DNA of 64,000 nt from Euonymus europaeus (GCA_963580455.1 OY756966.1:20587001-20651000); one strand, 5' to 3'; positions 1 to 12,960 are shown, numbered from the stretch's first letter. Program-made: numbers and translations. The notes: a model not told the origin generated them from the letters alone.

Positions 1-245
1 TCGGTGCTTCAACATCAGTTTGAAAGAAACTCAATGAGCATCTAACACTATATGCCCTCTCAACACCGCCAAGTATTTCAACATATTGGTTCCAAAATGT
101 ATCCAACTCCACCATCAAATTATACTTGACACTGGGCCAGTCATCTTCTCCGAGACCAAGAGACATAGCTATTGATCGAAAACTATAATTTCCATCAGCT
201 CTTACATCTTGTACGCTCGTAATGTAAGCATGTAATATAGTTGAA
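1..245 (-). other. OTU domain remnant, catalytic Cys replaced
   Basis: An open stretch reads DVRADGNYSFRSIAMSLGLG and then GEDDWPSVKYNL, matching the start of an OTU cysteine-protease domain. In active OTU enzymes the motif is D-G-N-C, where the Cys is the nucleophile. Here Tyr occupies that place. The catalytic His lies outside the window. It belongs to the C-terminus of the MULE relic. Confidence 0.75.
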
Positions 246-1258
246 AATTGATCAACATATCCATGAATAAAGTAGTTAGAGGGAGATCGAGTACTATAAA
301 TAGTACAAGCAACTATATATGTCTTGCTGGCTCCTGAGAGTGGAAAAAATCATGCTCGAATATCTTCGAGTTCGGGTGTCCAGATGAGGTACTGTGTCTG
401 TTACGTTCATGAGGAGGAATGAAAATACTCTCAAAGGCGGTTGATGTTTTTGGAGTAGGATAGGTAGATTTGACTACCCTTTTCCTTATGGGGGGACGCC
501 CTGAGTGTTTGTTTTCACTATTGGTTGATGGAGGGAAGTCATCGAAGGTTTGATTATCTCCCTCAACTTCCTTAGCTAGCTGACTTTAACAGGCAGTGTC
601 TGCTACTGGAATAGTTCTTTGAACATTTGTACATCGGCTTTGGACGTGATCTCATCCTCTTCAAATGGCTCACATCGTAATAAATCAAGCTTCCTCCAAA
701 ATTTATCAATGGCATCAAGCAGTATTGGGTGAACTTCTCTCAAGTATATGGCTTGTTCATGAGCACATGGTAGTCTGTAGCTCCTACGAAGTTGACATCT
801 GCATTTGTAGCAATCTTTTTCGAAAGTTTTAGATCTCTCAAACTCCATCAAAATATGCTCTAAGACCTCAATTGAAACAAAACCATATAAATCCTGGAGG
901 TGCGGGATATTGAATCGATGTTGGATAATGGTCATGCTTCTCTCAATGCTAGCTTTGATTGTCGTGTCCTGCGATTGGATGACTTGATGAATCCACGACA
1001 CAAATCTCTCTAAGTCTGACTGTGAGGAGCTGAGATATCATTTCAACTTAGCATGTTGACTTTCGACTTTGTTTGTTGTATGATTTCCAAAATGTAGATA
1101 TTTGTCTCTCCAGGCAGATACAAACATCTTCCTATACGGTGTCAGCCATATACTTTTAAGATAATTAATCACAGTTGGGAATTTTTGTAAGACTACCTCA
1201 AGCCGTGCTAAATTTCCCATGTATGCACTCTCATTTTCAAATAAGCGTAGTCCACATG

Positions 1259-1636
1259 CGATAGAATGCATCCCAAGCTCTCATCTCTTGTATTGATGGC
1301 CGACATCTGGTCAAAATACTCCGAGATACGTGCCATCTGCAAAGTAGTTTCATAGTGTAAGGAAATACCTGTGTAGAAGCTTTCATCAGCCCTAATTCTC
1401 TGTCTGTTACAATCACTTATGGGCCATTACATCCATGCATTGATGTTCCATACGATAGAATGCATGCTAAGCTCTCATCTCTTGTATTGATGGCCTACAT
1501 CTAGTCAAAATACTCCGAGATACATGCCATCTGCAAAGTATTTTCATAGTGTAAGGAAATACCTGTGCAAAAGCTTTCATCAGCCCTAATTCTCTGTCTG
1601 TTACAATCACTCATGGGCCATTACATCCATGCATTG
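1259..1636. repeat. 184-bp tandem duplication inside MULE relic
   Basis: Positions 1259-1442 and 1453-1636 are near-identical direct repeats with only scattered substitutions. Both begin CGATAGAATGCAT and end CCATGCATTG, and a 10-bp spacer separates them. The duplication lies in the transposase coding part and disrupts it. Confidence 0.9.
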
Positions 1637-2335
1637 CTGATCGCAAGCATTCCAGTGCCCAAGTATAACTAGATTCTTTCTCTAAGTTCAAGTCGCGAAC
1701 GCTATGCAAAATGTTTGACTTGTAGAAGTCACTCCAACAATTTCAAAGAGAGGTGACCCGTATCTATTAGTTTGATACATTGCATCCATCAATAAAACTT
1801 GGGGAAATGCTTGCAGTTGCTTTAACGAGCTCCGACTTGCGAAGAACAAATCTTCTAATTCATTGGTAACATGGTTGGCTCGTGTATGAAAAAAAATACC
1901 CATTATCATAAAGGAAGGATAACACAGCCTGCATATGAGATTTATTAGCTTTCTCAGCGGCCTGGTGCTTCTTACGAGCATTGTAGATAGTTCTAATAGT
2001 TGACACGTCGTTTGGATATTGTTTTTTCAACTTCGTCAATATGTCTCGTGGCTTCACATTCTTTGCAGAAATGTCCACCATGAACTGGATTTTCAATTCA
2101 AAAAGTCGAACTAGGTATGCATGTCCCTCCATATATGATGCAGGAGCATGGTTATGTCCTGCACACCGTACTTCGACCATCCAATCATCAGCTTGCTTCA
2201 TTTTTTGTCATTTCAATTTAAAAAGACATTCTACTTTTTTGGTGTCGGTCGCCTTCGTTGTGAGTTTTTTGCATTTTTAGTTGCTACCTCGCTCACATTG
2301 GAACTGTAATCTGTGTTTCTTGCCGAACTCACCAA

Positions 2336-3740
2336 AATTTGATCTTTTGATGATGATAATATAACCCAAACTGCGACCGGTTTGTTGAACCCGATCAATC
2401 AACGATTGACGTGATTTGAAAACTTGAGAATGTAAGTGTTTTTATTAGAAATTAATAAAAATTTATTTGAACCGAACATAACAACACAGATTTCTCAATT
2501 GATAGAAACATCTAACAGCCTGTGTGGTATTTTAAAGCACAGGAGGGGCTCCTGTTTTTTGGGCATAGGAGCCCCACGCTCCCGTTAGTGATAGGGTTAA
2601 AAATTTATATGAGTGGATCAAAAGTTGACGGTGATGCCCTCGATTTTTTTTCTAGAGATGTTTACGAAAAATGACAGTGAATAAATAAATACCTACATAG
2701 CCATTAAAATAATTAAATATCTAAAATTACACAAAAAAGTTTAAAATAACAAAAAAATCATTTAAGTTGTGCACGTGATTTTTATTTAATATAAATTATC
2801 TATCAGCAAATGAGTATCAATTATTATAATTTATATATTAATCATACATATTATATAGTTATTATAAATATATAAGTATTTTTAATAATATATACAGTAT
2901 ATTCTTATTTTTATTGAATGTTATAAGCTCTTTTTTTTCCTTTAAAAAACATTCCACCCATTATGCAATGTTCATCTACCCCTGTATATCTAGCTTGAGA
3001 ATGGTCCACTTGAGATAATAGATATGGCAAGAATGGTGCAGTTGGCACCATATACATACAAGCCCAAAACAAACAGTCCACAACTATGAGGGGAAGAAGC
3101 TCAAGCTAGGATAGTCCAAGTTCAACAACAATTCTAAAGAAATTGGCGTGGAAGCTAGAAGTGGAGAAGTAGTTTCAAGTAACTTACAAATCGTGGGACA
3201 CGTGGCAGTTAAAGAAGAAGTAAGTTTTGTTGTCGGTGGTAAATCACGATTTGGAGATTACGGAGTTAATGGCCAATTGAATCGAAATTAATGGTGAATC
3301 ATGGAGTAATAGAGTCGAGTTTTTGTGCAAGAATGATTTTAAAAAGGCAGTAGAAGAATATGAGAAGGACATGAAAAATGAATCAAGAAACTCAGAAAAA
3401 TAAAGACTCAATCAAAAAAGCCATTACAACCTACACTCCCAAGTTACATTTATCCATTTACAATTCTAGTATGTTGTTCATCAAGATAGTTTTGTATTTA
3501 AATGATTATTATCAAGTTTCAATAGCAACTACCATTGTGTAAATTGTACTTGGTGTCATGTTCTTTTGTTTATCTCAATGAAGCACATATCAGTGGAGTT
3601 GACGAACCTAAGATTACCAAGGTCCCAAGGTAGTTTGTTCTTTCATTGAATTAAGTTAGATAGTGATTGATGTATTTTCTTTTTTACTATACAGATGAGA
3701 CACTATAATCTCTAACACACCTGCAACAATTCATTAGTTT
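2336..3740. other. AT-rich spacer, possible old LTR
   Basis: No coding signal is visible. About 2660-2950 is extremely AT-rich. From about 3000 to 3740 the sequence ends in a primer-binding-like site for the following gypsy relic, so part of it may be that element's decayed 5' LTR. No second copy was found to prove this. Confidence 0.4.
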
Positions 3741-3757
3741 AGGCCAACAATCTTTTT

Positions 3758-3776
3758 TGGCACACCCGGTGGCACC
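3758..3776 (+). other. Primer-binding-like site of Tat-type gypsy relic
   Basis: TGGCACACCCGGTGGCACC resembles the conserved sequence just inside the 5' LTR of Tat-lineage Ty3/gypsy elements. It lies about 400 bp upstream of the gag remains and in the expected orientation. The tRNA it would match was not determined. Confidence 0.4.
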
Positions 3777-4089
3777 TATCAACAACAAAATTAATGGCGC
3801 CAGAAACCCACGCCTATGGGAAAGATCCAATGAACAAGAGCAATGATAATCCTTCACACAAAAATGTGTCAAAGGATGATGCTATTAATGTTGCCAATGA
3901 TGGTAAAGGAAATTTAGAGCTAGTATAACAAACAATGTGGAGGCCACTCCTCCACGTTATACTCCACCCCCAATGAGAGGAACATCCAACGGTTAGAATT
4001 TTTGACCTAACATGATTGGAAATATCAACCCAACAAATCATCCAAGAGCCTATGTACCACCTAAAGTGGCAGGAACTGAACTCCAATTA

Positions 4090-5350
4090 GATTTAGGCAT
4101 GATACACTTTTTAGTTATTGGGACAACCTAATTACTCTCTTTCGAATCAAAGAAATTGCTCTCATAGATATTTTTCCCTTTGGAAGATACAGGAGTGAAA
4201 GAATCAACAAGCACCTTTAATGGTACTAGAAGAGGGTCGCTTGGAGGCAATATCAATGGTTGTTGGGTCCAACCAACTATTCCACCAAAGTTATCAGCTA
4301 TTGACCTGGACAAAATTAGACAGGTCATACATGAACTTTATGGCCAGGGCCAAAGGCAGATAGGCTTGCCAGAATACCACAAACCTTTTCTAGTTGCAGT
4401 GGATCATGAAAATCCTTATCTACGATTATTTAGAGTCCCATATTTTACCCTATTCACTAGACAGGAAGAACAAGTTAACGAAGAACACATTGGTCATTTC
4501 ACAGTGCAGTGTGGAGAACTTGCAAACTATGACAAATTCAACAACCTTCGTCACAAGTTATTTCCAAACTCTTTGACAAGAGCCACCTTCAGCTAGTAGT
4601 CAACGTTACCAAGAAACTCCATTAATATATTGTGGGAGATGAAAATATCATTCCATATTCAATAATTTCGAGATGAACCATAAGTGTCTGTTGTAGAAAA
4701 ACACTACAGATGCCTATATTGCCTATTTCAAGAGAGTGAGGAACAGATGTTGTATCTACCAGCCAAAGTCTGAGTTTCTCAAGATGGCTCAACAAGGATT
4801 GGATATCAAACTTCAAAAAAAAAATAAGGTATTAAGTTTTATGACTTATTTGAAATTGCAGCTAAGGTGGCTGAATATGAAGAGTTGTTAAAAGAAGAAG
4901 GATGAAGAGAGAAATCTTCCATGGGGACTTATTACCAAGAGATGGAAATAGTTTCTGCTGAACCATATTAGAAAAGAAGGTTTGGGTTTGTCCTACATTA
5001 TGAAAACTCAAATTAGCTAAGGCAACAATGAAACAACACATTGGTAGTAATGTCAAATATAGTTTTGATATAACGAAAACTGAAGAAACTTTTGATTTTC
5101 TATGGCAGCAAAAGTTAGTGAAATTTCCAGCGGGACACAAATCGCCACCTCTAAGAAGTGAAAGGGAAGGACTACTACTAATATCATGATGTGAGGTCCC
5201 ATACCACCAAAAATTGTTGGACTTTGAAGAACATGATTCAGGAGAAAATAAACAAAGAGATTTTTCAATCCCCAAATAAAGAATCAATGTTGACAGATGA
5301 GGATCCCATTCTCTCTGGTGGCAACAACCATGCATGCTATTGATGTGCAT
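4090..5350 (+). pseudogene. Ty3/gypsy gag remnant (Tat-like)
   Basis: This is a remnant of the gag capsid gene of a Ty3/gypsy retrotransposon. The longest open piece (4180-4596, 138 codons) contains PEYHKPFLVAVDHENPYLR and FTVQCGELANYDKFNN, typical of plant gypsy capsid domains. Further pieces follow in shifted frames, such as TDAYIAYFKRVRNRC near 4710 and SEFLKMAQQGLDIKL near 4770. The run of stops and frameshifts shows long decay. It precedes the pol remains in the same orientation, so both belong to one element. Confidence 0.75.
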
Positions 5351-5899
5351 CCATGTGACTGTCTAGAGATCAAATGGAACTTGAAAAGTAAATCTTAGGC
5401 ATGAAAACCAAAATCCTTATGCTTCTCACAAATATCAGATAGGGTAAATGATGGGCAGAATCGATCAATAACACTTGTTAAACCACCCACCAATACTATC
5501 CTAGATAAATGGAAAGTGACAAGACATAATAAGTTTCTAGCACCATTAGTAAAGACTCAATTAAGGAGGAAATAAAGACAATACACTACCAATATGTGGA
5601 ACTTATATAAACCAATACGACCAATGCTTAAACGCAGAAGCTAGACATGGGTTTGCAAAGAAAAAGAACAAGAGGATAACCAAGTATTGAAATAGGAGCA
5701 AATACCTACAAAGATTCAATGCTTTGAGCAATTCAAGTGCGACATGATTATTCCACCGCTATTTTGGTTTTACCATCTGTTTGGCAAGCTAAGAAGCAAG
5801 GAAAAGAAGATAGCATGCCAAAGGTTGACATCGTAGGGAAAGATGATCAACCATTTTCATTGGTCAGTGATAGTTTAGGTCGTTGATAAAGAAACACCT

Positions 5900-8800
5900 A
5901 AGCAAATCACTTTGGAGAAACCTTCAATCCAATAGTCATTGCATATTAAGCCCCGATATGTCAAGGCCCGAGTGAATAAAAACCTATTGATAAAGTACTG
6001 TTGGACAACAGTTCAATAGTCAACACTATCTCGTGATTAGTGCTCAAAATTTTGGGTAAGAATGAAGTTGATTTAATCTCAACTGACATGACCATGACAG
6101 GTTTTATTAGGGAAGTCACTAAGGTGATCAAAATACTACCAGTATATCTGACTATCGGACAAAGTTCATCCATGAATACTTTTTAATCATTGATAACCAG
6201 GCTAAATATTAGGCATTACCATGAAGAGATTGGATCCATTCTAGTTTGTATATCCCATCATCAATGCACCAACTCTTGGTCTATTGGAGAGGAAATGATG
6301 TGGAGATTATTTCGGAAAAGAACCATCCATTTGGGACTACTTTAGATCATTAGGAAGCTCTCTATTGTCATGCTGAGGGTGGAAAAATTTAGTTTACATC
6401 CAGAAAATAAGAAATGAAAAGAGTATCAAAGCAACTTCGACGACCGATGACCATTATTCCCTTCAGCTGAGGAAAAAATGTCGACAACAATAAATGAAAT
6501 TATCATAAAGGCTGCGATAAATAAGATTGCGATCGAAAGGAAAGGAATATGATAGTAGACGAAGATGTTAATATTGCTAAGAAGAAAGAATTGAGCTACG
6601 ATGATTTGAACATAGCACCGACATGACTGGATGATTTGAATGTCGAAACCCAAGACCTATTGGAAGAAGGGAAGTTTGGGGGATGGCAAGAGAAATCTAG
6701 AGTTAGTTACGTCAATTCTACCTTAGACCCGTCTATCAAGGTAAAACTCATAGCTTTACTTCATAAGTTTTGTGATTGTTTTGCTTGGGACTATCATGAA
6801 ATACCAGGATTAAGTAGTAAGGTGGTGGAGCATTGACTACCTATTAAGTCAAGGTATAAACCATACTAGCAACCATGTAGGACGATGTCCTTAATGGTGT
6901 AGTTATCTGTTAAAGAAGAAATACAAAAGCTAATCTAGGTCCAGTTCATACGACCTATCAGATACATTTAATGGTTAACTAATATCATTACGGTGGTTAA
7001 GAAAAATGGCAAAATATAGGTTGATGTTGGTTTTCAAGATTTAAACACTACTACGTCAAAAGATGTATGTGTTATGCCAATTATCGATATGCTTATAAAT
7101 GGCTTGTCCCAACATGAATTACTATCTATGATCAATGGTTATTCTAGATACAAAGAAATTTTTATTGCAAAAGGGAGATGTTTCTATTCAAATGTCCAAG
7201 AGCATTAGGTACTTATGTGTGGATAATGATGTCATTTGGCTTGAAGAATGCTTGGGAAACCTATCAGTATGCAACGAATATGATTTTTAGTGATATGATT
7301 GGTAAGAAGCTAGAAGTATATATCTCAGGTTGGCATTTGAAAGGATGAGTCAGTACCAGTTAAAACTTAATCCTCTTAAATGCACATTCGGTGCCAATGC
7401 TACTAATTTTATAGGTTTTTTGTTCCACCAAAGAGGTATGAAGGTTGACCATGACAAGTCCAAAGCTATATGTCAAGCTCAACCGTCGAAAAACAAGCAA
7501 TAACTCCAAAGCTTTTTTGGCAAGGTAAAGTACCTCAGAAGGTTTATATCTAACCTTGTAGGCAAAACCAGGGTATTTTTAGAGTTATTGAAGTTGAAGA
7601 ATGAGAAAACCTTCATATGAGAGTCAAAACATGATGCAGATCTTCAAACCATCAAGACTTATTTGAGCAAACCTCAAATTCTCATGTCACCTAATAGAGA
7701 AAGCCTTTGAAGTTATATATCTCAATCACTAAGATTAAATTGGATGTTTGTTGGCTCAGGACAATGAGGTTGGTAAAGAAATGACAATTTACTATCTGAG
7801 TATATAACTGAAAGACACAAAAGGAAGTTGCTCTATAGTGGAGAGCATTATACTTTATATGTCCCAAATTAAGGCATTACTTGCTCTAGAGAAAAGTGTA
7901 TGTGATCTCAAAGTTGTATTTGACCAAGCACATGTTACATAAGCCATTATTGATAGGGAAGATAGGTCATTGTTCATTGGATTTAACCGAAATCAATATC
8001 AAATGGAGACCACAACAGGCAGTAAAGGGATAAGTACCTGCTGATTTTATAGCAGACCATCCACGCCTAGAAATCCCAGAAAGTTTGCAAAACATAATAG
8101 ACACACTCTATATTGGCAATACAAGAAGTAGGAAAGCGGTCACTAAAATTTGATGGATCTAGAGAAAATTTTGCTAGAGCTTGGAAAGTTATTCAATCTC
8201 CAAGAGGTATGAAAACTACCTTAGTTTTTAAAGTAGAATTATTAGCCTATAGATCTTGCATGACTTAAAGACCAAAGATATTTTGGTTGTTGGAGATTCT
8301 CAATTGCTATTGAAATAGTTATCTGAAGAATACAAATGTTCTAGGTTTACCCTAGTATCATATTACAGTACTGCCTCGCAGCTTCTCGATGATTTTTAGG
8401 TGGTAGAGTTGAGGTATATTCCACGGGATCAAAATCATGAGGCCAATGAATTGGTTCAACTTGCTTTTGGAGAATTTAGTGCAACAAATCATTACAGTGG
8501 AGAGTCATTGCCATCTATCCATCAGATTAAAAGACATGACAATTAAGTGCTTGGTCATTGATTGAGTCACAAGGAAAGTCAAAGTGGTGGCCAAAAGTTA
8601 TGTGATAACATGGTCATGAAGGCATCTGCTGGGCCTATTAGGCTAGCCCAAAAGATGCAGTGGTTACTAAGAAGACATGGCTACTTTCGGGAACTATCTT
8701 GAAAGATTACAACAAATATGTGAAAGGCTACCATAAATGGAAGTTTGGTAGTATTCTAAGAGTTCTAGCAATATATATGCAGCCTATTGTGAAGTTGTGG

Positions 8801-9590
8801 CATTTCAAAGGGTGGGCGTTGGACATTATTGGAAAGATTTTTCCCGCCTCATCTAAAAGGCATCACTTTATTTTGGTTGCTACCAACTATTTTACAAAAT
8901 GGGTGGAGGCAAAACCGCTGAAGATAGTTGAATAGCCAGAGGTGGTAGACTATGGAATCAAGCTACTCATATCCATACCATATTATACCTAAGCTAATAG
9001 GCATGCAGAAGCTTCAAATAAGGTAATCATCTTTATCTTACATAAAATTATTAATAATAATCTTAAAGCTTGGCCCAAGATATTATCAAAAATATTGTGA
9101 GCCTACCGCATATCAAAGAGGAGAAGCACTACCACTAGTCCCTTTGCCCTCACCTTTGGGCACGATATAATACTACCTATGGAGCTGGTGGTTCCCACTT
9201 TAAGGATTATAAAGCAACATCATCTATCTGCTGAAGAATATTATAAAGCTATGGTCATGAAATTATAGTAGTTGGATGATAGCATAATGGAAGCTTTGAA
9301 CCGGAATGGTGGTTTAGAAAAAGAAGATATCAGTGGCATACAACAAAAAAGTGAAGAGAAAATTTTTCATGAAGGCTGAATGGTCTTGAAAGTGATTTTA
9401 ACACCTAGAACTAAAGAAAAAGAGCTCGGTAAGTGGTCTTTGAGCTAGGAATCTCCATTTAAGGTTTATAAAGTTGTGCAAGGAAATGCTTACTAGTTCC
9501 CAGACTTACGCGGTCAACCATATAGGAGGTTCATAAATGGCATGTATCTAAAGCCATATTTCCCTAGCATTTGGGAATCTACATTTGCAT
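5900..9590 (+). pseudogene. Ty3/gypsy pol remnant (PR-RT-RH-IN), Tat-like
   Basis: These are polyprotein remains of the same element, in protease, reverse transcriptase, RNase H, integrase order. A protease-like stretch lies near 5990-6060 (VLLDNSSIVNTISRD). The RT starts near 6640 (CDCFAWDYHEIPGLSSKVVEH), with fingers/palm fragments to about 7500 (QYQLKLNPLKCTFGA). RNase H-like pieces lie near 8140 and 8280. The integrase core is open at 8660-8935 (FKGWALDIIGKIF, FTKWVEAKPLK), and its C-terminal end is near 9420-9590 (LGKWSLS, NGMYLKPYFPSIWES). The RT active-site segment is missing after EVYI near 7320. More than 30 stops make it non-functional. Lineage is inferred from sequence style and from the antisense PMD frame downstream. 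Confidence 0.8.
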
Positions 9591-9599
9591 ATGTAGATA

Positions 9600-10955
9600 T
9601 GTAAGAGCGAGCTATTTAGTCACATATCAATGGCCTCAAAAATATTAATGAAAAATTTGATGGCCTCAGGCCACAAAACAAAGTGCAAATAGATAAATAA
9701 TTTAAAGCCAAAACAAAATATCCAGGAAAGGACAAATTTTGGCCGATGAAACAAAGTACCAAAAGAAAGTGGAAAGCCAACATAGGCAGAAAAAAATGCT
9801 CACAAGGTAATGGCCAAAGCACAAACCAAGAAACCTAATCAAGCAAGGGCTTGAAAGTCGACCAAGTGTTTTGATGAGCCTGGGGACGTGTTTGAATAAG
9901 TTGCAAATCAGAAGAACAAGTTTGGGCATAAGGTAGTTGGTTTCTAATGGAAGTTCCTGAAGAATACAGATATTTCTGAGACACCTATAATCTCTCCTGT
10001 AAGTGGTTCCCTTCATTAAACTAGCACCCAATTTGTTCCTTTAAATTTTGAATCCTAAGCTCCAGAGCCTTGATTTCCTCCTAAGTTTTCAAGAATGTCC
10101 TTTCGAAGTCCAAGATGTTTAGCAGCCAAATTTTATAAAACTTTGAGTGTTTCTTCAGAGGTTGTTCGGCCTTCAGCCTTTGGTCAAACATTTAAGTCTA
10201 CCAGTCAAAAGTTGTTCTTGAGAAAGATCTTGTTGAAAAGTAGTTGGCAAATGATGCAAGTCATGCTCCAAACAAATAAGCTGAGAGCTATCCTTGGATA
10301 TACTTAAAGAGTTTTTAGTGTTTAGATGTTTCATGGCCTCTTTACTATCTGATTCTTGTATAACAAGGAGATCTTTAGCAAAAATGTTTACCAAAACATT
10401 AATAGCATGTTATTGTTTGTCTTCAGTAAGCACCTTGTTGGCAATAGAAGTTGGAGAGAGAAATGAGAAATCCAAGTCAATAGGAGGATCTTCCACATTG
10501 GTTGGAACAATCCTGGTCAATAACTTGTATGATGTACCCACCTACATACATACATTCATCAAACTAATATTAGAAAGGGATGCATGGTAGCTTATAATGA
10601 CTATAAGACATACCTAAGAAGAAAAAGGTGTCTTAAAGTCAGCATGATGAGTTGCCATCTTGGGAGTAACTTCAGTAACATTGGTAGATACTACATGACT
10701 AGTAGAAATCTACTCACCGTCATCCCCTCCAGAAACATCTTCAGCGTCATTACTACTTTCTTTAGAAACCACAATTGGTGGAGAACTAGACCAAACCTTC
10801 TTTAGTTTTTTAATAGACCGCTGGGATCTTCACAGGTTCGAGGGGTCATTATTTTCTTCTTTGGAGAAGCAAGTTCTATTTTTACCACCCTTGATCTTTT
10901 TGAAGCGATGAGAACAACAGGAACGACTATATAATTTTTTTTCAGATCAAACCAT
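9600..10955. other. Spacer between pol relic and antisense PMD frame
   Basis: Only short ORFs on both strands occur here, and none carries a motif I recognise. The position fits the long 3' non-coding zone of Tat-type gypsy elements. Confidence 0.4.
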
Positions 10956-12275
10956 CATATATACAGATAAGGGTAAATGGACAAAAGTGATAAGAAGGGA
11001 CATACCAGTAGTGACACTAGAAGCTTCTGGATTAGGAAGTAACAGTTCGAGAAGGGGCAGCAAACCACTATAATAATTTCCCTCCATGTCAAATATGAAT
11101 TGTTGCAACCAGAAGTGAAAGGTGGCAGCAGTTGAAAAATAAACTTCCTGTGAGCATTATTATTCGCAGCTACCTGACTTTCATTCAACTCCTTGGATTG
11201 AATTACTTTTCTTTATTCTCTGCAAAAATTATAATAGTGAAGAAATTTAAGAGGAACATCTTGAGTATAACATAACTACCTAGCACATATATTAGGATTG
11301 TAGGCTTCAAAACCACACGCAAGATTCATCAGATTATCAATGTTGGCACCCCCATCGAGATATCTGGGAGTAACCACTTGGGCAAAGGGAACAACCATAA
11401 ACATGGAAATAGTGACTCTAGATAATAGTATAGGTAAATGAGGACCACCGGAGATAGTCTTAGAGAAGAGACAATAATTAGTGTCAGTACAAGTTGGAGA
11501 CAGATTTAGGAATAAATTGAAACTTTTAACAAAGGATTTATTATTGGTGCAAGATAACATAGCTTGACCATAGAAATTAAAGCGAATAAGTGCTTTATAA
11601 CTTAATTAGAGCTCGCAGAACAGGAAAGTAATTGAACAACCAAGGTTGAAGTATCCAAAGACTACCAGAAATGCGATGACGGTAGGGCCTCTCAAAAGTA
11701 AGCATAGAAAGCCAATGGTATATGCGACCTAACCAGATATTGTCTAAAGCTACGTTTTGACCCCATACTAAGGCACATGCAAGGGGAAGGGTAGTCATTG
11801 GCAGGCTGATTAGTAAAAGTTTCAAAGACATGCCTATAGATTAGGCACCAAAGGAAAATATTATGCCCTTTATAGGTTGAGACACCAGCGCACTCGATGG
11901 AACTCAAACCCTTTTATGAATAGGGCTCCTTCTCTTCAATCCCTACCTCAGCTATACGAGCCGAAGAAAACAAACTTGGGGTGTGATGGCCAGTGATTGA
12001 CAGACTAGTTAAAGCATACATATCCGTAAGGGTAATAATCATATGACCACCAGGAAGAAAAAAAAAACGAAGTTGTTCATAGTACGAGACCATAAGCAAC
12101 AAAAATTAGAGAAGAGTCAAAGTGGATTTGATCAATCAACATGTGGATAAGTCCGTCCAAACCTTGATTCACCCATTGAACTCTGAAAGTACACATGGAA
12201 AAGATTTCTTTGAAAATTTTTTGTTGGAAGAGTTTTTTATCTAACGAAAACACTCTACACCAAAAATGCATAAGT
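10956..12275 (-). pseudogene. Plant mobile domain (PMD) antisense frame
   Basis: On the minus strand, broken pieces read like the plant mobile domain (also called aminotransferase-like PMD), a domain of unknown biochemical role shared by transposons and host MAIN/MAIL-type proteins. The N-terminal zone (about 12120-11960) reads FFLPGGHMIITLTDMYALT then LSITGHHTP, the usual PMD opening. Then come VALDNIWLGRIYHWLS and SGSLWILQPWLFNYFP (11831-11595), and EAYNPNICAR (about 11310-11280). Several frames are used and stops intervene, so it is a pseudogene, or exons of one. It lies antisense to the gypsy relic and downstream of its integrase, where Tat elements are known to carry antisense ORFs. Independent insertion of a PMD-bearing MULE is the alternative. 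Confidence 0.65.
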
Positions 12276-12289
12276 CGTTATAGTTAGCT

Positions 12290-12960
12290 TCCTTCTGAAA
12301 TCATTTGAAAAATGAAGTCTTCTTGTTTAAAATAGAAGAGGGCTAGCAATTAATAAGAAAAACTGCAGTTAAAAAGGCATCAATCATAAACGTAAAGGAA
12401 CATTAGCATGAAAAAGTAAAGTGAGTCTTTATTTTGACAATGACGTCATTTTATTTCGGTGTATAGACAAGATAAACTTTGGATACATTTTGAGATGTGA
12501 TTTGTGAATAATGTTGAAGTAAATTGTTGTCCGTTGTCTACCTAAAAAACTTTGATTTTCCTGCCAAATTAATTCTCAACCATTCTTAGAAAATTCACGA
12601 AATAATAATAATAAAAAAGCCTCAGAGTTTTTCTTCAGAGAATATAAACATGTGTAACGTGAGAAATCATCAATAAATAAAATATAATATCTAAAATACA
12701 TAGCGAAAGAGATTGGAGTCGGACTCCATAAATCACAATGAACTTTATCTAAAGGAAATTCAGAAGTATTATGAGAAGGACCAATTAATAATAGTTTGGA
12801 TCTTTTTTCCATTTGACAACTATTACAAATAACTTTCTTTTCAGTCTGACCCAAAATATTAATGTCTTGACTCCTTTCTAAATCTTTTATAAAGAATTTA
12901 AATGGGGATGTCTCATTCGTTGATGCCGCAAGGAAGATGTTTCAACCCCTCTTTTGATTA
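12290..12960 (-). pseudogene. Ty1/copia integrase fragment
   Basis: The open piece 12854-12576 reads CNSCQMEKRSKL, then PLDKVHCDLWSPTP and YYILFIDDFSRYTCLYSLK. This is the zinc-binding end and first catalytic part of a copia integrase, with the first catalytic Asp in HCDLW. A shifted frame continues with VDNGQQFTS near 12530, carrying the second catalytic Asp. No gag, reverse transcriptase or LTR is attached, so this is an isolated fragment. Confidence 0.8.

Larger units (their letters stand above)
1..2335 (-). pseudogene. Decayed MULE transposase with C-terminal OTU domain
   Basis: This is a relic of a Mutator-like transposase, the enzyme that would cut and paste a MULE. Reading leftward on the minus strand there is an N-terminal zone (about 2300-1960; HNHAPASYMEGHA, IYNARKKHQ), a MULE catalytic zone (1981-1688; FPQVLLMDAMYQTNRYG), a C-terminal transposase stretch (1271-1038; KYLHFGNHTTNKVESQHAKLK without its last residue), a SWIM-type zinc motif (CRCQLRRSYRLPCAH, about 850-760), a GRP-containing linker (about 550-400), and an OTU-like segment (about 245-1) cut by the window edge. 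Stops and frameshifts separate the pieces, and a 184-bp tandem duplication interrupts the middle. MULE-OTU fusions are known in plants. The class assignment is secure, but the reading frame cannot be functional. Terminal inverted repeats were not found. Confidence 0.85.

Noticed and set aside
9616..10031. Minus-strand Phe/Leu-rich ORFs as membrane proteins
   Set aside because: Composition-driven reading of AT-rich spacer, with frames overlapping each other and no conserved motif.
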